From the NCBI GenBank assembly GCA_003117195.1, contig BDSI01000072.1, forward strand, positions 346,546-410,545: a DNA stretch of 64,000 nt. Direction: 5' to 3'. The translations under genes were made by a program, and so were the position numbers. Numbering within the stretch: the stretch's first letter is position 1; each line of letters opens with the position of its first letter. Of the stretch, positions 1-8,567 are shown in pieces. This DNA is from Eudorina sp. 2006-703-Eu-15. Its lineage: Eukaryota > Chlorophyta > Chlorophyceae > Chlamydomonadales > Volvocaceae. The notes beneath the pieces were generated by a model. That model ran no database searches and was not told where the DNA came from. It worked only from the letters and a program-made list of their open reading frames with translations.

Positions 1-1589
1 TGGCCGCAGCGGAGCCGGTGCCGGTGTGTGAGGTGCCAGCAGTGGCAGCAGCCGTGGCAACGGATGACACAGTCCCGGAGGTGACGGCGGTGGCCGTTGT
101 CGCCTCTCCTCTCGAGGTTGAGATCGAGCACGCGGCCGTTGTTGAGCTGCTGGAGATCGAGGCGGCATTTGCCGAGTCGCTGGAGGTGGCTGTGTTGGCG
201 GCTGAGCCCCTGGAGGTGCAGGCGGCAGCCGCTGACCCCCTTGAGATGCAGGTTGCTGCTGAGTCCGTTGGAGTGGAGGTGACCACTGCTGAGGCGCTGA
301 CAGTGCAGGTGGTTGCAGCCGCCGCGATGGAGGTGGAGGTGGCCGCCGCGGAGCCGATTGAGGTGGCGGTGGCGGTCGCGGAGGCCGTGGAGGTGGAGAC
401 GGCGGAAGCGACCTGCAGGCTGGAGGCGGCCGCGGCCGTGGCTGAGCTTATGGAGGTGCAGGTCGCTGTCGCAGAGGCGTTGGAGGCAGCGGAGGCCCTT
501 CCCAATCAGCTGGATGTGGCGGAGGCCGTTGCCAATCCGTTGGAGCCGGATGCCTGCGCTTCAGGGGTCCAGCTGGAGCAGGCAACAACGACAGCGGAAG
601 CAGCGGCAGAACCACCTGCGGCCGCAGCAGCCGCCTCCATGGCTGATGCCGCGCAGGCCGCCAACGTGACCTCCCAACTGTCGATCACGGAGGCCAGTCC
701 ACAGCCGCGGCTGGCGGGCTCAGGTGCAGCGCCTACTGCCGCGGGACAGATGACGGTGCATGTGGACGTGTGCCTCGACGAGGCGGCTGCGCTCAGCGGC
801 CTCCCTCCTCGCACTCGTACACCCCACACTGGGGACGTCGGTGCTGATGCAGATCCTGATGCTGCAGCGGCTGAGGCCGAAGCTGTGGAGACGGCCCTGG
901 CAGCGCCTGCCTCGGAGCTGCCGCAGCAGCCCCCGTCACCCGTGGTCCTGGAGCTGCCTGTTCGGGTGCAGCCCGAGGGTCTGCCGGGTCCGTCAGGCGG
1001 TACATCTGCGGACGAGGACGCGATCACGCCGGAGGCACAGGACCAGGCCGCTGCCGTTGTCGCTGCCGATGAGGTGGCACTGCTGGCCGCGGTGCAGGCC
1101 CAGCATCAGGAGCCTTCAAACCCGCCGCCGCTGCCGGCTCCACCGCTGCCGAAGGAGGAGACGATCTTAGCGATGGAGGCAGCGGCGACTGAACCTGGAC
1201 CTGCGGAGGATGGGGGCCTTCTGGCGGACTACGACGCGGGCATCATGCCGCACGCCGATGACGATGGCATGGATACCATCCGTATCGTGGACGAGGCAGC
1301 TGTTGCGCAGATCAGCGAGGTGGCGGCGGCGCCAGCAACCTCTCCCAGCGAGGAGGTGCTCGGGACTGGGCATGAGGCGGCGGATGCGACCGCGGAAGTG
1401 ATGGACACAACCACCGTCACGGTGCCTGCGGGGATGCCGCACCCGGCCCTTGCACCAAAGCCCGCCCTGGCCAGTCGTGATATCTGGGTGGCCAAGGCGG
1501 GTGCGTCAGTGGCGGGGTTGCTGTGGCACACGGCACAGTTTGTGAGCGCGATTGGCAAGGGTCTGAGGGGGGGTGGTCTTGGAAAGTGA
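1..1589 (+). CDS. Alanine-rich acidic low-complexity protein, 3' part
   Basis: The frame is open from the left edge of the window to the TGA ending at 1589, so the 5' end lies outside. About 525 residues are visible. Roughly the first 180 are built of degenerate 10-15-residue repeats rich in Ala, Val and Glu, with recurring 'AEPLEV'-type cores. The middle is Ala/Pro/Glu/Asp rich. The last 50 residues differ: they contain a short hydrophobic stretch (AGASVAGLLWHTAQFVSAIG) and a basic Gly-rich tail (GKGLRGGGLGK). No enzymatic domain is recognisable. The repeats could be an acidic spacer or scaffold, and the C-terminal hydrophobic/basic segment could be membrane-associated, but both ideas are inference. 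Codon use is strongly GC-rich like the confident genes nearby. The very simple composition leaves some doubt that every part is translated. Confidence 0.55.
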   Translation, partial: AAAEPVPVCEVPAVAAAVATDDTVPEVTAVAVVASPLEVEIEHAAVVELLEIEAAFAESLEVAVLAAEPLEVQAAAADPLEMQVAAESVGVEVTTAEALTVQVVAAAAMEVEVAAAEPIEVAVAVAEAVEVETAEATCRLEAAAAVAELMEVQVAVAEALEAAEALPNQLDVAEAVANPLEPDACASGVQLEQATTTAEAAAEPPAAAAAASMADAAQAANVTSQLSITEASPQPRLAGSGAAPTAAGQMTVHVDVCLDEAAALSGLPPRTRTPHTGDVGADADPDAAAAEAEAVETALAAPASELPQQPPSPVVLELPVRVQPEGLPGPSGGTSADEDAITPEAQDQAAAVVAADEVALLAAVQAQHQEPSNPPPLPAPPLPKEETILAMEAAATEPGPAEDGGLLADYDAGIMPHADDDGMDTIRIVDEAAVAQISEVAAAPATSPSEEVLGTGHEAADATAEVMDTTTVTVPAGMPHPALAPKPALASRDIWVAKAGASVAGLLWHTAQFVSAIGKGLRGGGLGK

Positions 1590-2266
1590 AGTGACGACTG
1601 AAGAATTCGGGTGGTGGGTGCATTCGAAAGACGTGCTCTGGCTATTGATGATGAATGAATCGGGTCGATATTGGTTGCGTTTCGTGTAGTGGTATACGGT
1701 AGTCGTACTCATTGTCGTAATTCCGAAGAAGCATGGGCAGGTGTGTGGGGGAAGCTGCTGTGTGGGCGGGAGCCGCTGTGACGGCAGCCCAATTTTGTGA
1801 CTACGGCAGCCCACCTCGCATTAGGATCTTTGCTTGGATCTTTGCGTGTGCGTGTCCGTTGTTGTGGCCATGACGCAGGAGAGTCTGGCTTGCTGGTGTA
1901 ATACTTGGCTGCATCACTGGTCTTGTCCCTGGTTACTAGATGCCTTGCGGCACGTCATTCTCAACGCAGCTTAACGCAGCGTCAGCTCTCGTCCCCCCAG
2001 CCCAAATGTTCCTAATGTTCTGAGACAACCATCGTGTCTATGATATCTACAGAGCCCGTGTCGCATTTCAAACGTGAGACCCTGTCCATGAGAATTGAGG
2101 TGAACATTCAGCAAAATCGAGCTTCTTGTGTCCATGTAAAGCTATGGATGACCATTTATCTAAGGTCAGAAAACGATCCTCGGCTCCACTAGCTCCATCC
2201 ATGCATGACACATCGTACTTTCCGCGAGCCTTCACCCCCTCATGGAAGAAAACGGACTTCCCTGCT
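1590..2266. other. Intergenic: 3' UTR of the Ala-rich gene, then no recognisable feature
   Basis: The first 300 bases are the probable 3' UTR. From about 1915 to 2266 no coding pattern, RNA gene or repeat was recognised. Short minus-strand frames here are continuous with the repeat region to the right and are not convincing genes. Confidence 0.4.
1897..1901 (+). terminator. Candidate poly(A) signal TGTAA for the Ala-rich gene
   Basis: TGTAA lies about 310 bases after the stop codon at 1589. It is the usual green-algal polyadenylation motif and would give a 3' UTR of about 325 bases. Position and motif are seen; use as a poly(A) signal is inferred. Confidence 0.4.
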
Positions 2267-2733
2267 GAAAAGCCCTGCTGAAAAGGCTTCCGGCAGCGCC
2301 CGATCGGCCGCCCGAAGGATTCTGGGCACGCCACCACACCAGCATGACACTCGTTGCAATGTGCACGTGCATGGGTGCTGCGGGATTCGGTGCGGGTCAT
2401 GATGTGCACAGCTGCGACCGCTCTTCTTGGTGCACCTGGTAAGGGAAAGCCCTGTTGAAAAGGCTGCCGGCAACACCCGATCGGCTGCCCAAAGGATTCT
2501 GGGTGCGCCACCACACCAGGACACTCGTTGCAATGTGCACGTGCATGGGGGTAGCAGGGGCTGCGGGATTCGGCGCGGGTCATGCTGCACACAGCTGCGA
2601 TCGCGCTTCTTGTGCAGCCGGTAAGGGAAAGCCCTGCTGAAAAGGCTTCCGGGTTCCGGCAGCACCCGATTGTGCACCTCCACACCAGGACAAACGTTGG
2701 GCCTCTGGTTACAATGGCCGTTGCGCACAGCTA
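2267..2733. repeat. Degenerate tandem repeat, about 175-180 bp unit, 2.6 copies
   Basis: Three copies begin with a block reading 'gaaagccctgctgaaaaggc' (2267, 2444 and 2626, with small changes). Copies 1 and 2 share the following 170 bases, including 'aaggattctggg', 'cgccaccacaccag' and 'cactcgttgcaatgtgcac'. Copy 3 is shortened to about 108 bases and has internal deletions. All reading frames through the array are low quality, so it is best treated as a satellite-like array. Confidence 0.75.
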
Positions 2734-2753
2734 CATGCCAGCGCGTTATTTTT

Positions 2754-3643
2754 TCAAGTCCGTCCGTTACAGGCCTGTGCCCCTCGCAGGCGGCGTTGCC
2801 ACGCCACTACTAGGTAGTGACCGACACCGCCTGCCACACACTTGCCCAGCCGCAGCACCCAGTCTCTGGCCACTAGACAGGAAGCGGCGAGTCCCCCAGC
2901 GATCGGGACCGCCTGATGCACGACGAACGCCTTGATGGGGTCCACCACGTTGCGTGAGGCGGCGTCCAGTGCGGCACAACACTTGTGGTAAAGCTCCCGC
3001 AAAGGGTAGCCCACGAGAAAGATACCTGCCAGGACGGTAATGTATGGAGTACCAGGAAGGCCCTTCAGTTGCGGGGCAGAGTGTGACCAGTCGAGGGGCC
3101 TGGCAGAGTGGGACCTGGCAGGGCAGGGCAGCGTGTTGCACACATTGAAGCCCACTCCGCCCATCCGCTGCTCCGCCCCTTCCCTGCTCCACCCCTTCCC
3201 TGCTCCACCCCTTCCCTGCTCCGCCCCTTTCCCCCCTCACCAAGAAAAATAGTGCAGGTCCTGACATCAAATGACAGCGCCCGGCGCCCCTCCACATGCC
3301 GCTGTTCTTCCGCCACGACCTGCTGGGCGCGCGCCTTGACCTCCTCGGCACGCCGGTTTTCCGTCGCCTTGAACTCCTCGGTGCGCGCCGTCATTGCCGC
3401 CTTGAACTCCTCGGCGCGCGCCGTCATTGCCGCCTTGAACTCCTCGGCGCGAGCCTTTACCTCCTCGGCGCGAGCCTTTACCTCCGCGGCGCGAACATGC
3501 CCCATGGCCGTAATTTCGGCCACTCTGATGCGAGCGTCCGCGTCGTTGTCCGCGCAGCGAGGGCAAACACCGGACTGCTGGGCTGTCATCCCGCGCTGCT
3601 CCAGCAGGAAGAAGAAAACTACCAAAAGCCAGCTAGCAGCCAT
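2754..3643 (-). CDS. Hypothetical secreted or membrane protein with heptad-like repeats, structure uncertain
   Basis: The minus strand opens at ATG 3643 with a clear hydrophobic signal-like segment (MAASWLLVVFFFLLEQRGM). A CxxC motif (CPRC) follows, then four to five near-identical repeats of the form 'EEFKAAMTARA' / 'EEVKARA', expected to form a charged coiled coil. A GTGAGG donor stands at 3241/3240. The downstream segment (about 3070 to stop at 2754) reads as a second exon with hydrophobic helices (ITVLAGIFLVGYPLRELY; VPIAGGLAASCLVARDW). I could not find an acceptor in matching phase, so the join is unresolved; an intervening exon or an error is possible. The tract between them is a C-rich repeat. 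No family was recognised. It could be a real membrane-anchored coiled-coil protein or a decayed gene. Confidence 0.4.
3172..3229. repeat. Short tandem repeat, 16-bp unit (ccccttccctgctcca)
   Basis: Three to four copies of a 16-base C-rich unit lie inside the presumed intron of the minus-strand coiled-coil gene. Confidence 0.7.
3373..3498. repeat. Coding minisatellite, about 21-33 bp units
   Basis: Two 33-base units with 'gcgcgccgtcattgccgcct' are followed by 21-base units with 'cgcgagcctttacctcct'. On the minus strand they encode the repeated charged segment of the coiled-coil protein. Unit lengths are multiples of three, so copy changes keep frame. Confidence 0.7.
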
Positions 3644-4394
3644 TGGTCGTGGGGTTTATCAGCAATGGACCTGGACTTGCGAACCGTTTCAGTCAAGTGA
3701 AGACAGGATAATCGAAACGTGCGCTGTTGCAAGCGATTGATTATGATTGATTGTTTGATGTTACGAAGGGGCAAAGCGACTTTGCTGCACTTTGGCTGGA
3801 AAAAAAGAAAAATGCGGTACGGCACAGGGGCAAAAAATGGAGAGCAGCCTCGTCAGGAGCGTTTGACGGTGAGAATGAGAGGTCCAAGAAAGACGTGCCT
3901 GCAGTATCCATCAACGTTTCGGGAAAGGAAATGGACGCCGAGAGCTTCGTTTAACAATATCCCTTACCCAAGCGGAGCTGTAAACCTAGGCTGCGCTGAG
4001 CATTATTGATTCTGGAAAGACCAAAGGCGCTTGTCGGCGGAAATGCGTGACATGGTGACTGCTTAAAACCGTCGACAATGCCGAAGGTCAGTGGCTGTGA
4101 AGAAGATAATGCTTGATTATGGGGGAGTAGCCGTGCCTCAGCCCGTGCCATCATTTGTGCCGCCTCCCCCGGCTTTCATCTGTCCGTGTTACCGACCCAA
4201 AATACAGCGCGCACATTCCCTGTCCCCCCCTCTGGTGGAGTGGTGGTGTTGCCTGAGATGTCTGTAACGTAGCTCGGGAGGGCATCTCGTTGTGTCCATT
4301 CGTGTCCTCGTTGCGTCCATCTTGTCCAGTGTATGTGGTCAGACATACCACCGCGGTGTTCCCCCCCTTTCCCGCCCTGGCACTCTCCCCTCTG
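3644..4394. other. Intergenic, no feature recognised
   Basis: This stretch lies upstream of the minus-strand coiled-coil gene and would hold its promoter, but no TATA or CCAAT element in a sensible position was recognised. Short frames on both strands look random. Confidence 0.4.
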
Positions 4395-4502
4395 GCCCTG
4401 GCGGAGAAGGAGGGCGACGGTATGGCCAAGATGCTGTACCGCAAGGACACCGGCGAGATCCTGGGTGTGCACATCATTGGCCTGCACGCCGCCGACCTCA
4501 TC
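4395..4502 (+). pseudogene. Isolated fragment of plastid-type dihydrolipoamide dehydrogenase
   Basis: The + frame from 4395 to 4502 encodes 36 residues that match the C-terminal dimerisation region of dihydrolipoamide dehydrogenase (E3 of pyruvate dehydrogenase), the plastid form in particular. The core is '[17 protein letters not shown]', preceded by '[18 protein letters not shown]'. The family continues with an Ala-rich helix and the catalytic His-Glu pair near the C-terminus. Here the match stops at the position of that helix and changes to unrelated sequence (PATGQPVQ, then stop codons and noise). No upstream FAD/NAD domains or redox CxxxxC are present nearby. It is therefore a single exon-sized fragment, probably duplicated or carried by a transposable element. 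Recognition of the motif is firm; the origin is inferred. Confidence 0.7.
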
Positions 4503-4990
4503 CCTGCCACCGGCCAGCCAGTGCAGTGTAGGTGGGGCACTGGCGCGTCTGGCGGGTTGCGGCGCTGCTTGTCAACTGGACTAAGGGTACCTACGGGGGT
4601 CGGATTAAGCACCAGCGAACCAATGGCTCGTCACTGGAACTCCTGAACAGACATTGCGGCTAGCAGTGCACAAAGTGACATCCTCTTTGCAAATTCAGTT
4701 GTTTCAACACAGCCGTGTTGTCAGTCGTTACGGTCCGCGCGGATGTCCACTGCGGCTGAGTACGGTAAGGCAGTTCACCTTCCGGCAATTCATCCCAGCA
4801 TTCATCGTGAGGAGCAACAACATACACTACCGTCAAACATCGTCTGCATGCGGCCGCCTTAGGGATTGTTGTAGCGGTGTCTCTGTCACGGCAGGCTACT
4901 GTACAATCAACAAAGCATGTGCCTATAGGACAATCCCCCCCAGCGGGCAAGGCCATGAAGTGGCCAAAGACCGCAGAAAACACGGCAACG
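4503..4990. other. Intergenic, no feature recognised
   Basis: No coding pattern or RNA gene was seen between the dehydrogenase fragment and the hypothetical minus-strand frame. Confidence 0.35.
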
Positions 4991-5569
4991 CTAGGGCACT
5001 GCTGAACAAATGGCCCCCATAAAGCTGATCTTAAGATGCAACAACCCTAGATCTAACGATTCCTCCAGGTCCCCCACATCCAAGCGCCGGTTCTTCATCA
5101 TGCACCAGACGTTGGAGAAGTAACCGCTTGAGCTCAGCTCCCTAGGCACCGGCTGTGCAGCCACGGCAACGGCCGCTACGTGTTGTATGGCGGGCCCCAA
5201 TTTCGACGTTACTGCTCCCAGCACGGCCGCTGCGGCAGCGGCCGTCCCTATCTCTCGCCACGTGTGGGCGGATGTGAGGCGCGTTACACTTATTATCAAC
5301 TCTGAACCTCCGTTGTTGTGCAGCATCTCGAACATGCATTTCTGTTCCTGGCGGCCGGCGTACATCACCACGTCGTGTGCATTGTACACTTCTCCATCTC
5401 GGACCCGGGCGCCTTGCAGTTCCCTCAGCATGGACTGTCCGCACGAGTAACTGGCGGCACCGAATCTTGGGCCTCGTCCTGGCTTCCGGGTATTTCTGGG
5501 GTGATCCCTGGGTCGGACTGGCGGCCGGCAGTTGCCGCCGCGGAAGGCTCCGGTTCGCCGACACTTCAT
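4991..5569 (-). CDS. Hypothetical protein, possibly one exon of a larger gene
   Basis: A 192-codon minus-strand frame opens with ATG at 5569. The central part (from 'SMLRELQGARVRDGEVYNAHD' on) has a protein-like mix of residues, a hydrophobic Ala-rich segment (IGTAAAAAAVLGAVTS) that could be a membrane helix, and ends 'GLLHLKISFMGAICSAVP'. The first 45 residues are basic and less convincing. No family was recognised. The Ala-rich segment resembles low-complexity translation of GC-rich DNA, so this may be spurious. Confidence 0.25.
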   Translation of the reverse strand: MKCRRTGAFRGGNCRPPVRPRDHPRNTRKPGRGPRFGAASYSCGQSMLRELQGARVRDGEVYNAHDVVMYAGRQEQKCMFEMLHNNGGSELIISVTRLTSAHTWREIGTAAAAAAVLGAVTSKLGPAIQHVAAVAVAAQPVPRELSSSGYFSNVWCMMKNRRLDVGDLEESLDLGLLHLKISFMGAICSAVP

Positions 5570-6925
5570 TTCGGCGGCCGTCCCTGTCCTGCGTGGGACT
5601 CACTGCGAGGGGCTGGCAGGGACAGAGTCAGCGATGCCCCTGACGCGATGTCAGGGATGTGCGAGCAGCAGAGACGAAACTGCCCGTGGTGGTGGCTGCA
5701 GGGTGGCTCACTCGGCCTGCTGTAAGAAGACGACTGGCAACAAACGCACGGCTCGCAAGGCAGGGGCACAGCGCGTACGTCTGCCTCACAGAACTAACGC
5801 CGCCAGCAAACTGATTACCAGGCCGAGTGCTCACACTGACACCGAGTCGAGAGGCAAGGCCGCTCCCCCACATACCTCCCACTTAGCTCCAGCGCAGCTG
5901 AATGTCACTGAAACAAACGAGTGCTGCGCAAATCAGAGATGGTTCGTTGTTACTCATGCGGAACTTACACAGAGCACCGCACGGGGCTTGTTGTCTAGCT
6001 CAGAACGTGCGTGACGAATGTTGACAGGTTTATGTCCAGATACCATTCAGATTTCGTTCAGAGCCGAAAAGCGATTAGAACACGTCGCTTTCGGCTATTA
6101 ATGTCCCTACAAACGACACTCGTAAGAAACCCACGTCAGCACCAGGGGGCTGTGCACTAGAAGGCGGGCGCAAGGCAACACAAGGCGCGCGAACGCACCA
6201 ATGCCCCGGGTGCGCTACTCAAATGCTTCAAGAGCTGAGAACAAATACTACGATATTACCACACAATGCAGAAGTGCGGCGGACAAAGTGGACTCCGCTG
6301 CCAAACGCTATCTGCTTCCGAAGTACTAACAAAACTCTCTCATGGCGAAGGAACAGCCTTGTGAGCTCACCAGGACACACCTACATCTTCCGATATGTCA
6401 AAGTCCAATTACACCAAACGCGTAAACGACGGAAAGGCAACATTAGGCACGGTAGCCGCGATGCGATTCGACTAACCGTTGGGGGTCGTCCGTGTTACGG
6501 GTACGGGAAATCAACGAGGCTCTGGCGGACCTCCGAGCCAACGCGCAGATAATTACTAGTAGGATTTATTTTCTTATGACTGAAATGTTTGTGACCGTGG
6601 TTTGTTCGTGACGCTGGATTTCCGCGACATCTCATTCGCCAGTGGCTGAGCAGGGCTGCTGAGAGCCTGGGCCATTGCCGGCCACTGGTCCAACTTGTAA
6701 ATGGGGGCTTTGCACTTTCGGGGCCGAGCAGAGTTCGAGCCGATCAGTGGGGGGGCCGCGGGAAGGGCTGCGAAGGAGTTGGCAGTCATTGGTCGAACGG
6801 TAAAACTGCCAACCGCACCCGTCAAAGCAGCAGGTCTCACCAACTATGTGTTATCAGGCTCAGCGCATCGATTTCTTTGGTGCAAAGGTCGGATAAATCA
6901 ATTGGGGTGCGTGACGCCAGGTTAA
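5570..6925. other. Intergenic, about 1.35 kb without a supported gene
   Basis: GC content falls toward ordinary intergenic values. Frames up to 160 codons exist on both strands but have erratic composition and no domain signal. A short minus-strand frame at 6574-6843 has no recognisable similarity. Nothing here is called. Confidence 0.4.
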
Positions 6926-7013
6926 GGGATTCCTCCCGCCGAGTATAGGTAGGATTCCTCCCGTCGAGTATAGGATTCCTCGCGCCAAGTATAGGATTCC
7001 TCGCTACGAATAT
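6926..7013. repeat. Minisatellite, about 21-25 bp unit, four copies
   Basis: Four diverged copies of a unit with 'aggattcctcccgccgagta' follow head to tail. They differ at a few positions each (ccgccgag, ccgtcgag, gcgccaag, gctacgaa). Confidence 0.75.
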
Positions 7014-7651
7014 CCAAATCTTCAATGCCGTGTATATGGATGTTTGCTAACAGGAATTCTGTCCACAAAATTGATTATCCGTTACACGGCGCCGTGACAT
7101 GGCCCGTGTAACGAATCTGACCCCCGTGGGTACCCTCAGCTTTCGACTCTGTTCACAAACCCAAAGAGACGACAAAGTGGCCACAAAGAAGCTGAAATTG
7201 ATAAACAATATTTTTGGCTACATGCCTATTCAACGGAGGGGCGTGCGTGGAGCTGCGCCCGGAAAATGAACGAATTAATCATGTCCAGCCGCCCGAAAAT
7301 TTCAACACAAAACAAGCAAGGCTGTGCGTGAGTGATTAATTAATTGACAAGAGCTGTGACTTCTGGCGTTGTACGTGCTTTCTGGTCCGTCGTTTGAGGT
7401 CGTTTCAACGATTTCTGTTATGCTAAGCATACAGCAACAAATTACTGCACTGACTTCTTTGCCTAGCTAGCCTGGTCGGCAGAGAATCGCCGGTAGAAGG
7501 AAAGGCAAATGATTGCGGAAGCATACATTTGCATACGCACGCCGGCCAAGTCTTTACGTACGTGCCTTGCTTCAACACGCGTGCCGTATTTAAAGGCTGC
7601 AGTTACTGTCTGTCACAGTGAATTACAGGACGTTAACTAGGAAAACAGCTT
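7014..7651. other. Intergenic, with a short perfect palindrome
   Basis: The segment is AT-richer than its surroundings. At 7081-7112 two 9-base arms (gttacacgg / ccgtgtaac) flank a 14-base spacer as a perfect inverted repeat. A TATTTAAA box-like string lies near 7587. No gene could be tied to either element. Confidence 0.35.
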
Positions 7652-8567
7652 TCAAACAGTCATTAACAGGTCAGCAATGAACACTAATATCTCTTGTTGA
7701 AATTCGTCAACATTGTTGTCACTGGTTGTCAACACATGGAGTCCCTCGTCAGACAGCCGGGAACAGATTCCGCCATACCTGCGCTGTTCGTCAGCCTGAC
7801 AGTCCTGAGTTGGTAGGGTACGCACTACTTCTGTAATATTTAATTTTGTCATAATATCTAAAAATAATTGGTCTGATAATAATTCTGGTAATACGTCTAA
7901 CACGTCCGAAACTACTATTGAACGTAGTCTGACTTGCCCGACGTACAGGCCAACTGTCTGACGAGCTGTTCGACTGCCGAGTAGCGCCTGAACTACGTTC
8001 TGTCGGCCTCTGTTGCATTAATGCCGCATCTGTCTGCGGAAGTCTGTGCGCTGTGCATAGGCGGGGGTCATAGCATCTGGCTGTGGCTGGGACTGGTCCC
8101 TGGCGCTGACTGGCAACCCGATTGTAACCCAGCGTTACACCGATACATCTTCGGATCTTCTGGAACTTCGTCTGGACGGTCGCGAACCTGTCGCCCGAGA
8201 ATATTCGGGATGAGGCCACGTCATCTGTGACATACATGCCCTGTATATAACCTACGGCAGGTCTCCAAATCGGTGTCTTTTGACGCCTCCAAACCGGTGG
8301 ACTATACACAACACAAGGTAGGGTGGACAGTGTAAGGCCAGCGACACGTGATGAGATCAGGGGCAGCGCACCCCCAGGCAACGCGGCGGCGACAGCAGGG
8401 TCAGGGCCGAGGCAAACAGAGGGGCCGGCGGCTGCACGGCAGCAGGGGCGTCGTACCAAAGCTCCGTAGTCGTACTCGCGGGCGGTAACGGCACAGGCTG
8501 ACCAGCGAGATCAAGCGTATTGAACATCGAAAAGTCTGCCTGGCGCAAACCGATGAACACAGTGCAT

